Shown: positions 25,931 to 32,246 of the stretch, in pieces
How the letters are laid out: the number at the start of each line of letters is the position of its first letter
Numbering within the stretch: position 1 is the first letter of the stretch
Assembly: GCA_020073645.1 (NCBI GenBank)
Contig: JAIQET010000008.1
Span: forward strand, 1 to 64,000
DNA length: 64,000 nt
Direction: 5' to 3'
DNA from: Terriglobia bacterium
GTDB lineage: Bacteria > Acidobacteriota > Terriglobia > Terriglobales > Acidobacteriaceae
Translations under genes and position numbers: made by a program
Notes under the pieces: model-generated
Seen by the model: only the letters and a program-made list of their open reading frames with translations
Told to the model about the DNA's origin: nothing
Databases searched by the model: none

Positions 25931-26370
25931 CACTTAGCACTTGGCACTTAGCATTTGGCCAGCGCTCGTTCGTGGTCTACTTTCTGTAGCAGAGATGTGA
26001 GCATTTTTCTCAACTGCGACAGCTCGCTTGCGATTCGTCGGTAGTCGGCATCTGGCAGAAAATGCAGGTCGCGTGCAAGCAACAGGTGATAATCTAGCTC
26101 GCTTGCGGAGCCTGATGCGATCTGCAAGAAGCGCTGGAACTCGTTGTTTCCCCTCTTGCCACATCCTTCGGCAATGTTCGCTCCAATCGATGCGCTGCAT
26201 CGGCGCATTTGGCTAGTCAATCCGAAGAGTTCTTCGCGCGGGAATCCCGCCGTAGCCTTGTAAACGTCCAAAGTCAATTGATGAGATCTCTCCCAAACCT
26301 TTAAGTCCCTGAAGTCCTTCATCTGAGTACCCCGCTCAGGGACTAAATGCTAAATGCCAAGTGCTAAGTG
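25931..26370. mobile_element. Putative 440-bp inverted-repeat element enclosing a four-helix-bundle gene
   Basis: The 28-base ends are 25931-25958 (units CACTTAG, CACTTGG, CACTTAG, CATTTGG) and 26343-26370, whose reverse complement matches at 26 of 28 positions. Each end is itself four tandem heptads, consensus CAYTTRG. Nothing but one gene lies between them. That gene's stop codon is inside the left end. Immediate flanks show no target-site duplication that I can identify. The layout (ORF for an IVP-fold protein inside complementary arms) is that of 23S rRNA intervening sequences, but no rRNA is here. Whether it moves as DNA or is processed as RNA is unknown. Confidence 0.6.
25948..26322 (-). 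CDS. Four-helix-bundle protein (23S-rRNA-IVP/Avd-like)
   Basis: A 124-residue all-helical protein of the TIGR02436 type. This fold is shared by the 23S rRNA intervening-sequence protein (once called S23) and Avd of diversity-generating retroelements. Family motifs are complete: FRDLKVWERSHQLTLDVYK, then FGLTSQMRRCSASIGANIAEG near 35-55, EFQRFLQIASGSASELDYHLLLA near 62-85, and a C-terminal helix SQLRKMLTSLLQKV. The surface is basic on helix 2 (QMRRC), compatible with nucleic-acid binding. The biochemical role is unknown in most hosts. The last codons and the stop are made of heptad-repeat sequence. No reverse transcriptase or rRNA is nearby. Confidence 0.88.
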   Translation of the reverse strand: MKDFRDLKVWERSHQLTLDVYKATAGFPREELFGLTSQMRRCSASIGANIAEGCGKRGNNEFQRFLQIASGSASELDYHLLLARDLHFLPDADYRRIASELSQLRKMLTSLLQKVDHERALAKC

Positions 26371-26498
26371 CTCTGTGACGACGCTCACGCCGCCCCAAGA
26401 TAGCCCGCAATCTCCTGATTCCCAAGCCTTTAAGCCCTACTAGTTCCATGACTTCGGTAACTTTTCACTGCTGATTCCGGGGTGTAAGCTGCGGCGTA

Positions 26499-26936
26499 AT
26501 GTCGAACAACGGTCGATCTGCGGAAAACGGCAACCCGGGCACGTCTCCTGAGACTCGAAAAGACGCGGCTTCTTCGCTGTCGAACCAACCGGCCACGGGG
26601 AAAGCGGGAGAAAGTAAAGCCCGCCGCGGCCGCTATCCCGACATGCAGAGCGCAGCGCGCTTTCCCATCCACCTGCCAGTTTCGTTGAAGCTGAAATCGG
26701 GGGAAAGTCGCGCGGAAACGCAAAACATTTCCGCCAACGGCGTGCTGTTCCAGGTGGACTCGGAGATGCCGGTGGGTTCGATGGTGGATTTCACTATCTC
26801 CCTGCCGGCGGAGGTGGTGGGGGCCGAGGCCGACGTGCAGCTCGACTGCCGCGGCCGGGTGGTGCGCAATTCCGAAGCGGGTGGCCGCCGCGGGGTAGGC
26901 GTGGTCATCGACGAATACCATTTTGAGCGCCGCTGA
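26499..26936 (+). CDS. PilZ-domain protein
   Basis: A 145-residue likely cyclic-di-GMP receptor. Residues 1-45 are a low-complexity Ser/Gly/Asn-rich tail. The PilZ barrel follows from about 52 (SAARFPIHLPVSLKLK) with the NxSxxG motif ETQNISANGVLF near 78-88. The upstream Arg motif is less clear (RRGRYP near 43-48), so ligand binding is likely but not certain. It is followed after 17 bases by a NarL-type regulator on the same strand, so the two are probably co-transcribed. A GGDEF cyclase lies at 14 kb. Confidence 0.83.
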   Translation: MSNNGRSAENGNPGTSPETRKDAASSLSNQPATGKAGESKARRGRYPDMQSAARFPIHLPVSLKLKSGESRAETQNISANGVLFQVDSEMPVGSMVDFTISLPAEVVGAEADVQLDCRGRVVRNSEAGGRRGVGVVIDEYHFERR

Positions 26937-26953
26937 GGGCGGCGAGGAAACTG

Positions 26954-27787
26954 ATGGCTAGCATTCCGGTCAGCGTGGACGAGAACGTCGAGCAGCCGCA
27001 CCAGGGTGAGGGCAACGGCCATTTCATCCGGGTGATCGTGGCTGACACCCAGGCGATTTTCCGCGCCGGATTACGCAAGATTTTTGCCCTGGAAGATGAC
27101 ATTCGCGTGGTCGGACAGGCGGAGACGTTCGCCCAGACGCTTTCTGCCGCCAAGAAATTCTCTGCCGACATCCTGATCTTCGAAGCAGCGTTGACCACGA
27201 ATCCAGCGGATGCGGTTTCCGATCTGTTGCGGCAAGCTTCGGACCTCAAGCTGGTGGTTGTGACGCCGGCGCCCAATGAGGAACTCACTCTGGAACTGTT
27301 CCGTCGCGGCGCCCACGGTATCGTTTCGCGCGAAGTGGAACCGGAGATGCTGGTGGACTGTCTGCACAAAGTGGCGCAGGGCGACCTCTGGCTCGACAGC
27401 ATGGGGATCCGCTGGATCCTCACTGCTTACCGCACCCAGGGCGGGCGTCCCACGGGAGCGCGTCCCAAGGTGCAGTTGACACCCAAGGAGTCGCTGATCG
27501 TTTCCTGCGTTACGCAAGGCATGAAGAATCGGGAGATTGCCTTGCGGGTAGGGACCACCGAACAGGTGGTCAAGAATTACCTGCGCAAGGTATACGACAA
27601 GCTGGGCGTTGCCGACCGGCTCGAGTTGGCGCTCTTCTGCCTGCACAATCGGGTGTTGGACAGCACGGTCAAGCCGCCCGATCGGCCGCTAGCTGCGCCG
27701 GCAAACGGCCATGCCCCGGCGGATGCAGCCACAACCTCGCCCGCAGCTCCGGAAGCCTCAGAAAAAGTCTCCGAACCAACCAACTGA
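26954..27787 (+). CDS. NarL/LuxR-family regulator with a degenerate receiver
   Basis: A 277-residue DNA-binding regulator. A receiver-like domain spans about residues 22-145 and a LuxR-type HTH 168-235 (LTPKESLIVSCVTQGMKNREIALRVGTTEQVVKNYLRKVYDKL). A Pro/Ala-rich C-terminal tail follows. The receiver lacks the usual chemistry. The acidic pair at the first strand is AD instead of DD (VIVADTQ). The phosphoacceptor position reads ILIFEAAL, with Glu where Asp is expected. The conserved Lys position is Arg (GIVSREV). It is therefore probably phosphorylation-independent, perhaps locked on by the Glu. No histidine kinase is adjacent. It is coupled to the PilZ gene upstream. Confidence 0.87.
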   Translation: MASIPVSVDENVEQPHQGEGNGHFIRVIVADTQAIFRAGLRKIFALEDDIRVVGQAETFAQTLSAAKKFSADILIFEAALTTNPADAVSDLLRQASDLKLVVVTPAPNEELTLELFRRGAHGIVSREVEPEMLVDCLHKVAQGDLWLDSMGIRWILTAYRTQGGRPTGARPKVQLTPKESLIVSCVTQGMKNREIALRVGTTEQVVKNYLRKVYDKLGVADRLELALFCLHNRVLDSTVKPPDRPLAAPANGHAPADAATTSPAAPEASEKVSEPTN

Positions 27788-27896
27788 TCGTCTCGTCCAC
27801 TGCCCCAAACCTCAGCCCGGATGCTATATTCTTGCTTGGTATCCCAGCACTCTTCATTCACCCTGACGCGCGGATTGTCCCCGGACTTTTAGGGGC

Positions 27897-27924
27897 TGTA
27901 TGCTGACTGCTGAGTGCTGACCGC
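27897..27924. repeat. Heptad array ahead of bacterioferritin
   Basis: Four units, TGTATGC, TGACTGC, TGAGTGC and TGACCGC, ending eight bases before the GAGAGG ribosome site of bfr. Its last three units are the reverse complement of the array at 22333-22353, about 5.5 kb away. Confidence 0.7.
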
Positions 27925-27943
27925 TACGTTAGAGAGGCGAACT

Positions 27944-28420
27944 GTGAAAGGCGATGCCAAAGTCATAGCCGTGCTGAACCAGGTGCTGAAGGCGGAGCTG
28001 ACCGCAATCAACCAGTATTTCCTGCACGCGGAGATGTGTGAGAACTGGGGCTACCATAAGCTGGCCAAGCATACCCGCAAGGAGTCCATCGAGGAGATGC
28101 AGCATGCGGAGAAGTTGATGGAGCGCATCCTGCTGCTTGACGGCACTCCCAACATGAGCGACTACTTCAAGATCAACATCGGTCCAACGGTGAAAGCGCA
28201 ACTGCAGAACGACCTGCAGGTGGAATACGACGCAGTGAAGCGCTTAAATGCCGGCATTGAGACGAGTGTGAACGCGGGTGACAACGGTTCGCGCGACCTG
28301 CTGGAAGAAATCCTGACCGACGAGGAAGAGCACATTGACTACCTCGAGGGACAACTGCACGCCATCTCCGAGATGGGGATCGAGAATTACCTGGCGCAAC
28401 AGTTGGAAGAGAAAGAGTAG
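27944..28420 (+). CDS. bfr: Bacterioferritin
   Basis: Iron-storage 24-mer subunit (158 aa). The start is GTG 27944, set by GAGAGG at 27932-27937 and by family alignment (VKGDAKVIAVLNQVLKAELT). An earlier in-frame GTG at 27914 lies in the heptad array. The ferroxidase ligands Glu18, Glu51, His54, Glu94, Glu127 and His130 appear in place. The heme ligand Met52 is present (IEEMQHAE), so a heme-binding Bfr is expected, not a plain ferritin. No bacterioferritin-associated ferredoxin gene is adjacent. The stop codon is the first bases of another heptad array. Confidence 0.95.
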   Translation: MKGDAKVIAVLNQVLKAELTAINQYFLHAEMCENWGYHKLAKHTRKESIEEMQHAEKLMERILLLDGTPNMSDYFKINIGPTVKAQLQNDLQVEYDAVKRLNAGIETSVNAGDNGSRDLLEEILTDEEEHIDYLEGQLHAISEMGIENYLAQQLEEKE

Positions 28421-28500
28421 CAAGTAGCGAGTAGCGGGTAGCGAGGGGCGGCCAGGAGCCGGGTTGGTGGTTCCTGACTCCTCGCTACTCGCTGCTCGTC
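28417..28500. repeat. Inverted pair of heptad arrays between bfr and tRNA-Ser
   Basis: The left array 28417-28451 has GTAGCAA, GTAGCGA, GTAGCGG, GTAGCGA and GGGGCGG, and holds the bfr stop codon. The right array 28476-28496 has GACTCCT, CGCTACT and CGCTGCT, the reverse complement of the left consensus. The right arm ends a few bases before the tRNA-Ser 5' end at 28503. The arms can pair over GAGTAGCGAGG. Confidence 0.7.
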
Positions 28501-28502
28501 GC

Positions 28503-28592
28503 GGAGAGATGGCCGAGTGGCTGAAGGCGCACGCTTGGAAAGCGTGTTTACTCGAAAGGGTAACGTGGGTTCGAATCCCACTCTCTCCGCCA
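28503..28592 (+). tRNA. tRNA-Ser (anticodon GGA)
   Basis: A 90-base class II tRNA. The acceptor GGAGAGA pairs with TCTCTCC (28582-28588), followed by discriminator G and an encoded CCA. The anticodon stem CACGC/GCGTG holds loop TTGGAAA, giving anticodon GGA for UCC/UCU. A long variable arm (TTTACTCGAAAGGGTAAC) and the T-loop GGTTCGAATCC are clear. Its last 23 bases recur at 32126-32148, marking it as an integration site. Confidence 0.96.
28570..28592 (+). other. Putative att site within the tRNA-Ser 3' end
   Basis: The 23 bases of the T-loop, acceptor and CCA (starting TTCGAATCCCACTCTC) are repeated exactly at 32126-32148. The tRNA remains intact at this end. Confidence 0.6.
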
Positions 28593-28896
28593 TATCCCAT
28601 TCATGATCAGGTACTTAGGCCTCAGGTGACCCGCTTCGTGCCCTCTGCTCAAACATGTAACGTATAGAAACTAAGGCCGTTGGTTCGATGGGAGAGTGGG
28701 AATCACGACCACTCTCCGGCATCCAGACTTCCCAGAAGCCGACTTATCAGCATCGATGTGACCCGACTGCCGCGGATAACTTCCGGTTGGCCGACGATCC
28801 GCTCGGAAAGTGGTTCACGATTTCCCCGGAAGCCGTTTCGGGGTAGTCCAGGACATAATTGGGCATATTGACCTGACAGCTATTCTTGGGCCGCAA
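28593..28896. other. Gene-free left end of the island
   Basis: Just over 300 bases between tRNA-Ser and the PPOX gene. I see no convincing gene. A TCCCACTCTC-like motif occurs in inverse orientation near 28690-28700, faintly recalling the tRNA acceptor, but it is too short to interpret. Confidence 0.4.
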
Positions 28897-29364
28897 TCAC
28901 AGCGGCAGGGCGCTTGGGAAGCGGGTCTGAAAGTCGAGCAGTCCGACCCACTCCAGTGTAATGGTGATACGCACCATCTCCTGAATCATGGAGCCTAGCT
29001 GCTCCACCCAGGCCTTACCTTGTTGACTTCCAAAATAGCGCTCGGCTGCCATCGCATATTCGGGAACGATTCCGCTCATGACCTGTAACCGCGCCGTGCC
29101 CCGCACCAGCAACACCTTGTGGGGGAAAATATTGTCATCAATCGTGAGCGCCACCTTGGGATTCTTGCAGAGCGCCCTCAGCTTTGGCGCCTTGGGCGGA
29201 CTTGCCAGCACAAACTCCCGCTCATTCCAGTGGAACCAGATGGGTACAACTCTGGGCGTGCCATCGGTCCAGACATAAGCCAGCCGGGCGGGAATGGTCG
29301 ATTGCAGCAGCGCTTGCGAAGCAGGATGCCGCAAGAGCTCAAGATCCCCCTGTTTTACGGGCAT
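28897..29364 (-). CDS. Pyridoxamine 5'-phosphate oxidase-family protein
   Basis: A 155-residue split-barrel flavin or F420-binding protein of the PPOX class. ATG 29364 (MPVKQGDLELLRHPASQALL) is chosen because GGGGGGTGG precedes it; a longer frame to 29439 lacks support. Characteristic segments are RLAYVWTDGTPRVVPIWFHWNEREFVLASPPKAPKL (residues 30-65), NPKVALTIDD and LLVRGTARLQ. It is too short and too divergent to be true PdxH. Members of this group reduce or oxidise varied substrates, or serve as heme- or F420-binding proteins. First gene inside the tRNA-Ser island. Confidence 0.8.
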   Translation of the reverse strand: MPVKQGDLELLRHPASQALLQSTIPARLAYVWTDGTPRVVPIWFHWNEREFVLASPPKAPKLRALCKNPKVALTIDDNIFPHKVLLVRGTARLQVMSGIVPEYAMAAERYFGSQQGKAWVEQLGSMIQEMVRITITLEWVGLLDFQTRFPSALPL

Positions 29365-29472
29365 GGCCACCCCCCTTGAGCAATACCCCTTTATATGGTA
29401 ATTGGGAAGCGGTTCTCCCTGCCAACCGCAAGCCCACAACCATCCGCATCCGATCTACGAGCCAATCTGGAG

Positions 29473-30234
29473 TCATGCGGATTGAGACTTCAATTGTGTT
29501 CGCTGCTTAGCGGAACCGATGGGCAGGATCATCGGCACCCGGCGGCGATACTCCGCGTATTCTCCATGAAACCGCACCAGGTCTCTCTCCTCGAATTGAA
29601 TCGCAACGAGAATGTACGCGGTGGTGGCGATGGCGAAGACCAGATGCGCAGACGTCATCACCGGGGCCGACCAGAACACCAGCAGCCATCCTACATATAA
29701 CGGGTGCCGGACATACCGGTACAGGCCCGGAGTACGGAACTCAAGCTGCGTGTAAGGGCGCCCGCACAGATACAGCCACACCTGGCGCAGCCCGAATAGA
29801 TCAAAATGGTTGATGAGAAAGGTGGCGGCGAGGACGGTCAGCCAGCCGGCGGCGAACAGAGCATTCAGAGCCACCCGTCCGGAGGTGCTCCGTACACTCC
29901 AGATCGCACCACCCATGGGTTGCCATTTCCAGAACATCAGGAGCAAAGCGACACTGGAAAATAGTACGTAGGTGCTGCGCTCAACGGGGACCGGCACGAT
30001 TCGGGTCCACGCGGCCTTGAACCATGGCCGTGCCATGACACTGTGCTGAACAGCGAACAATCCCAGCAATGCTAGATTGATCGTCAATGCTAGGAATATC
30101 GGTACCAGCGCCCCGGAGTCGATGGACTTCGGAACAGCAAAATTCCCGATAAACCCAACTGCGTACAAGAAAGTTACGAAAAATACCAGGTAGCAAACGA
30201 CACCATACAAGAACGCGGTGATTCGGCTCAACAT
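29473..30234 (-). CDS. mddA: Isoprenylcysteine-type membrane methyltransferase, MddA-like
   Basis: A 253-residue membrane protein with five or six hydrophobic helices and the ICMT-type C-terminal SAM-binding region YRYVRHPLYVGWLLVFWSAP followed by EERDLVRFHGEYAEYRRRVPM. The N-terminal half, including FAVQHSVMARPWFKAAWTR and VERSTYVLFSSVALLLMFW, closely fits methanethiol S-methyltransferase (MddA), which converts methanethiol to dimethyl sulfide using SAM. NnrU and other ICMT relatives share only the C-terminal part. Start ATG 30234 is supported by GGAG (30247-30250). It lies inside the tRNA-Ser island. Assignment is by remembered family pattern, so the substrate needs confirming. Confidence 0.72.
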   Translation of the reverse strand: MLSRITAFLYGVVCYLVFFVTFLYAVGFIGNFAVPKSIDSGALVPIFLALTINLALLGLFAVQHSVMARPWFKAAWTRIVPVPVERSTYVLFSSVALLLMFWKWQPMGGAIWSVRSTSGRVALNALFAAGWLTVLAATFLINHFDLFGLRQVWLYLCGRPYTQLEFRTPGLYRYVRHPLYVGWLLVFWSAPVMTSAHLVFAIATTAYILVAIQFEERDLVRFHGEYAEYRRRVPMILPIGSAKQRTQLKSQSA

Positions 30235-30377
30235 ATCGATTTTTTCTCCTTCGGGTGGCCCGGGGGCTACAATATTGACACCGGCGCAGAGCGGTTCCCC
30301 ACGCTGCTATTAACTCTCCGAAAGCCCGGCTGCGTCCTTTGGGGGGGCTGACTTTTTTCTGTTATTTTTCTGACATT

Positions 30378-31622
30378 GTGATCTCAGAGCCTACCAACGT
30401 CCTCTATGAGTTCGGCCCCTTTCGGCTGGAAGTGGACGAGCACCGATTGGTGCGTGAGGGCCACTCCATCCCGCTGACCGGGAAGGCATTTGATACGTTG
30501 TGTGTTCTGGTGGAACGTCACGGAAAGCTTGTCTCTAAACAGGACCTGATGAGCGCCGTCTGGCCGGAGACCACCGTGGAGGAGAACAACTTGGACCGCA
30601 ACATATCTGCCTTGCGCAAAGCGCTGGGGGAGCAGGCAAACGGCCAGTCGTTCATCGAGACCGTTCCCCGTGTGGGCTATCGCTTCATCGCACCGGTGAC
30701 GGAGATTGCGTCGAAAGCCCCAGGGCCAAAGCCTGAAAGGCGCCATGTCGGATCCCCTGCACGTCAACAAATCCGTTTCTGCTCCACTAGCGACGGCGTC
30801 CGCATTGCCTGGGCGAACGTCGGTTCTGGCTATCCGCTAGTCAAGGCCGCCAACTGGCTCAATCATCTGGATTACGAGTGGGAAAGCCCCGTGTGGAAGC
30901 ACTGGATTGCGGAGTTGACAAAACACCACCGCTTTGTTCGCTACGACGAACGGGGTAATGGGCTATCGGATTGGGAAGTGAAGGAGATGTCTGCTGAGGC
31001 CTGGGTACAGGACCTGGAGACGGTCGTTGACGCGGCTGGTATTGACCGGTTCGCGCTAATGGGGATCTCGCAGGGCGGAGCCCCGGCCATTACTTATGCC
31101 GTGGAGCATCCGGAACGCGTGAGTCACCTAATCCTGGTGGGCGCCTATAGCCGTGGCTTTGAGCATAGAGACGATCCTGAGGCCCTGAAAGCGCGTCGTG
31201 CGTTTGAAACGCTGGTGCGGTTGGATTGGGGAACTAAGAATCCAGCCTTTTCTTTCAATTTTGCCGACCTGTACGTGCCACAAAACGCCACGCCCGAACA
31301 CCAGGAATGGTTCAACGACTTACGCCGTGTGTCAGCTTCCCCCGAAAATGCAGCACGCATAATGGAAGCATGCGACAAGATCAACGTGCGTGCACTGCTT
31401 CCGTCGGTCTCCGTTCCAACCATCGTGTTTCACAGCGATGGCGACCGCGCGGTGCCGCCCGACGAGGGTCGAATACTAGCAGCAGAGATTCCAAATGCGA
31501 GATTTGTTCCGCTGTCGAGTGCCAATCACATTCTTCTCGCGGATGAACCAGCCTGGGGAGTCTTCGTCGAAGAACTCGGCATATTCTTGGGATGGCACGA
31601 CACAGACGCTGCCACTAACTGA
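30378..31622 (+). CDS. OmpR-type winged-helix DNA-binding domain fused to alpha/beta hydrolase
   Basis: A 414-residue fusion. Residues 8-105 form an OmpR/CadC-type winged helix (FGPFRLEVDEHRLVREG, then GKLVSKQDLMSAVWPE and RVGYRFIAPV). A short Pro/Lys/Arg linker follows. Residues 135-405 are an alpha/beta hydrolase with nucleophile elbow GISQGG, an acid in HSDGDRAVPP and a His in SSANHILL. There is no receiver and no transmembrane segment, so the hydrolase fold may be the ligand sensor or an active esterase coupled to DNA binding. GTG 30378 is the likelier start; TTG 30339 is possible. It lies on the tRNA-Ser island and is transcribed away from mddA. Confidence 0.82.
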   Translation: MISEPTNVLYEFGPFRLEVDEHRLVREGHSIPLTGKAFDTLCVLVERHGKLVSKQDLMSAVWPETTVEENNLDRNISALRKALGEQANGQSFIETVPRVGYRFIAPVTEIASKAPGPKPERRHVGSPARQQIRFCSTSDGVRIAWANVGSGYPLVKAANWLNHLDYEWESPVWKHWIAELTKHHRFVRYDERGNGLSDWEVKEMSAEAWVQDLETVVDAAGIDRFALMGISQGGAPAITYAVEHPERVSHLILVGAYSRGFEHRDDPEALKARRAFETLVRLDWGTKNPAFSFNFADLYVPQNATPEHQEWFNDLRRVSASPENAARIMEACDKINVRALLPSVSVPTIVFHSDGDRAVPPDEGRILAAEIPNARFVPLSSANHILLADEPAWGVFVEELGIFLGWHDTDAATN

Positions 31623-32125
31623 CTTCGCCATGCCGACAAAATCGACGGTGCCGATGCCGCGACTGACGTAAAAGCTGTGACTCGCCCTTTTGAAATAATC
31701 CTCGGACGTACCCCAGTCGCTTCGGGTCAAGGCCGGAAATTACCCTGTTTGAATTGGTGCGCGGGGTCTGAGATGCGGGAAGGCGGGCTTTTCCATCTTA
31801 CTTGTCAGGCGCGTTCCTCAAATGTCGGAATCAGAGGCTTTGTTAAAAGCTCTACCCCCCCGGTTATTGTGCCGATTGCTCCCGACTGACGGGCAAACCA
31901 GAAGTGATGCCCTACGGATTGATCCCGATAAACGCCCTTCTGGGAAGCGAAAAAGCCAACTCGGAAGCTATGCGAGCGCATTGCGACCCCTTTTCCCCCA
32001 AGCGATCACTTGGGTCGATTCCGGGGGCAATCCCGGGGGCGCTAAGAGTTCCGCTTTCTTCCCATCAATACCTTACAAGGACAATTCACGCCGCGTAGTT
32101 CCTTTAGATTCTGTAAAACGCTGAA
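31623..32125. other. Gene-poor right end of the island
   Basis: About 500 bases with only short frames lacking family features. One minus-strand stretch near 31640-31720 reads SFYVSRGIGTVDFVGMAKS and might be a gene fragment, but I cannot name it. The position next to the right repeat would suit a lost integrase, yet no integrase motif is present. Confidence 0.4.
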
Positions 32126-32148
32126 TTCGAATCCCACTCTCTCCGCCA
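32126..32148 (+). other. Right copy of the tRNA-Ser 3' end (putative att)
   Basis: Exact 23-base match to 28570-28592, including CCA, without the rest of a tRNA. It marks the right boundary of the island. The bases before it (GAA) differ from the tRNA (GGG), so identity begins sharply. Confidence 0.6.
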
Positions 32149-32246
32149 GATTTCCGTTGCTTTAGCGACTACACGATCTGCCTCAATTGTTGTTTCGGCG
32201 AGTTTCCAGAAGTTGTTTAACGTGCAGCCGGTTCAGGCAGGGCGCC

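Larger units (their letters stand above)
28593..32148. mobile_element. Small island at tRNA-Ser (about 3.6 kb), no integrase seen
   Basis: The region is bounded by the tRNA-Ser 3' end and a perfect 23-bp copy of it. It carries three genes unrelated to the flanks (PPOX-type protein, MddA-like methyltransferase, winged-helix/hydrolase) plus about 800 bases without recognisable genes. By eye it is more AT-rich than the neighbouring gcv and trehalose regions. No integrase or excisionase is recognisable, so it is either a remnant or mobilised in trans. Direct repeat plus content supports an island; age and origin are inference. Confidence 0.55.

Noticed and set aside
25931-26370. Insertion sequence with a transposase
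   Set aside because: The enclosed protein is a four-helix bundle without DDE, HUH or serine-recombinase motifs. If mobile, it needs help from outside.
31822-32124. 100-codon frame near the right end of the island
   Set aside because: Runs into the att repeat, has no ribosome site or family pattern, and overlaps other equally poor frames.
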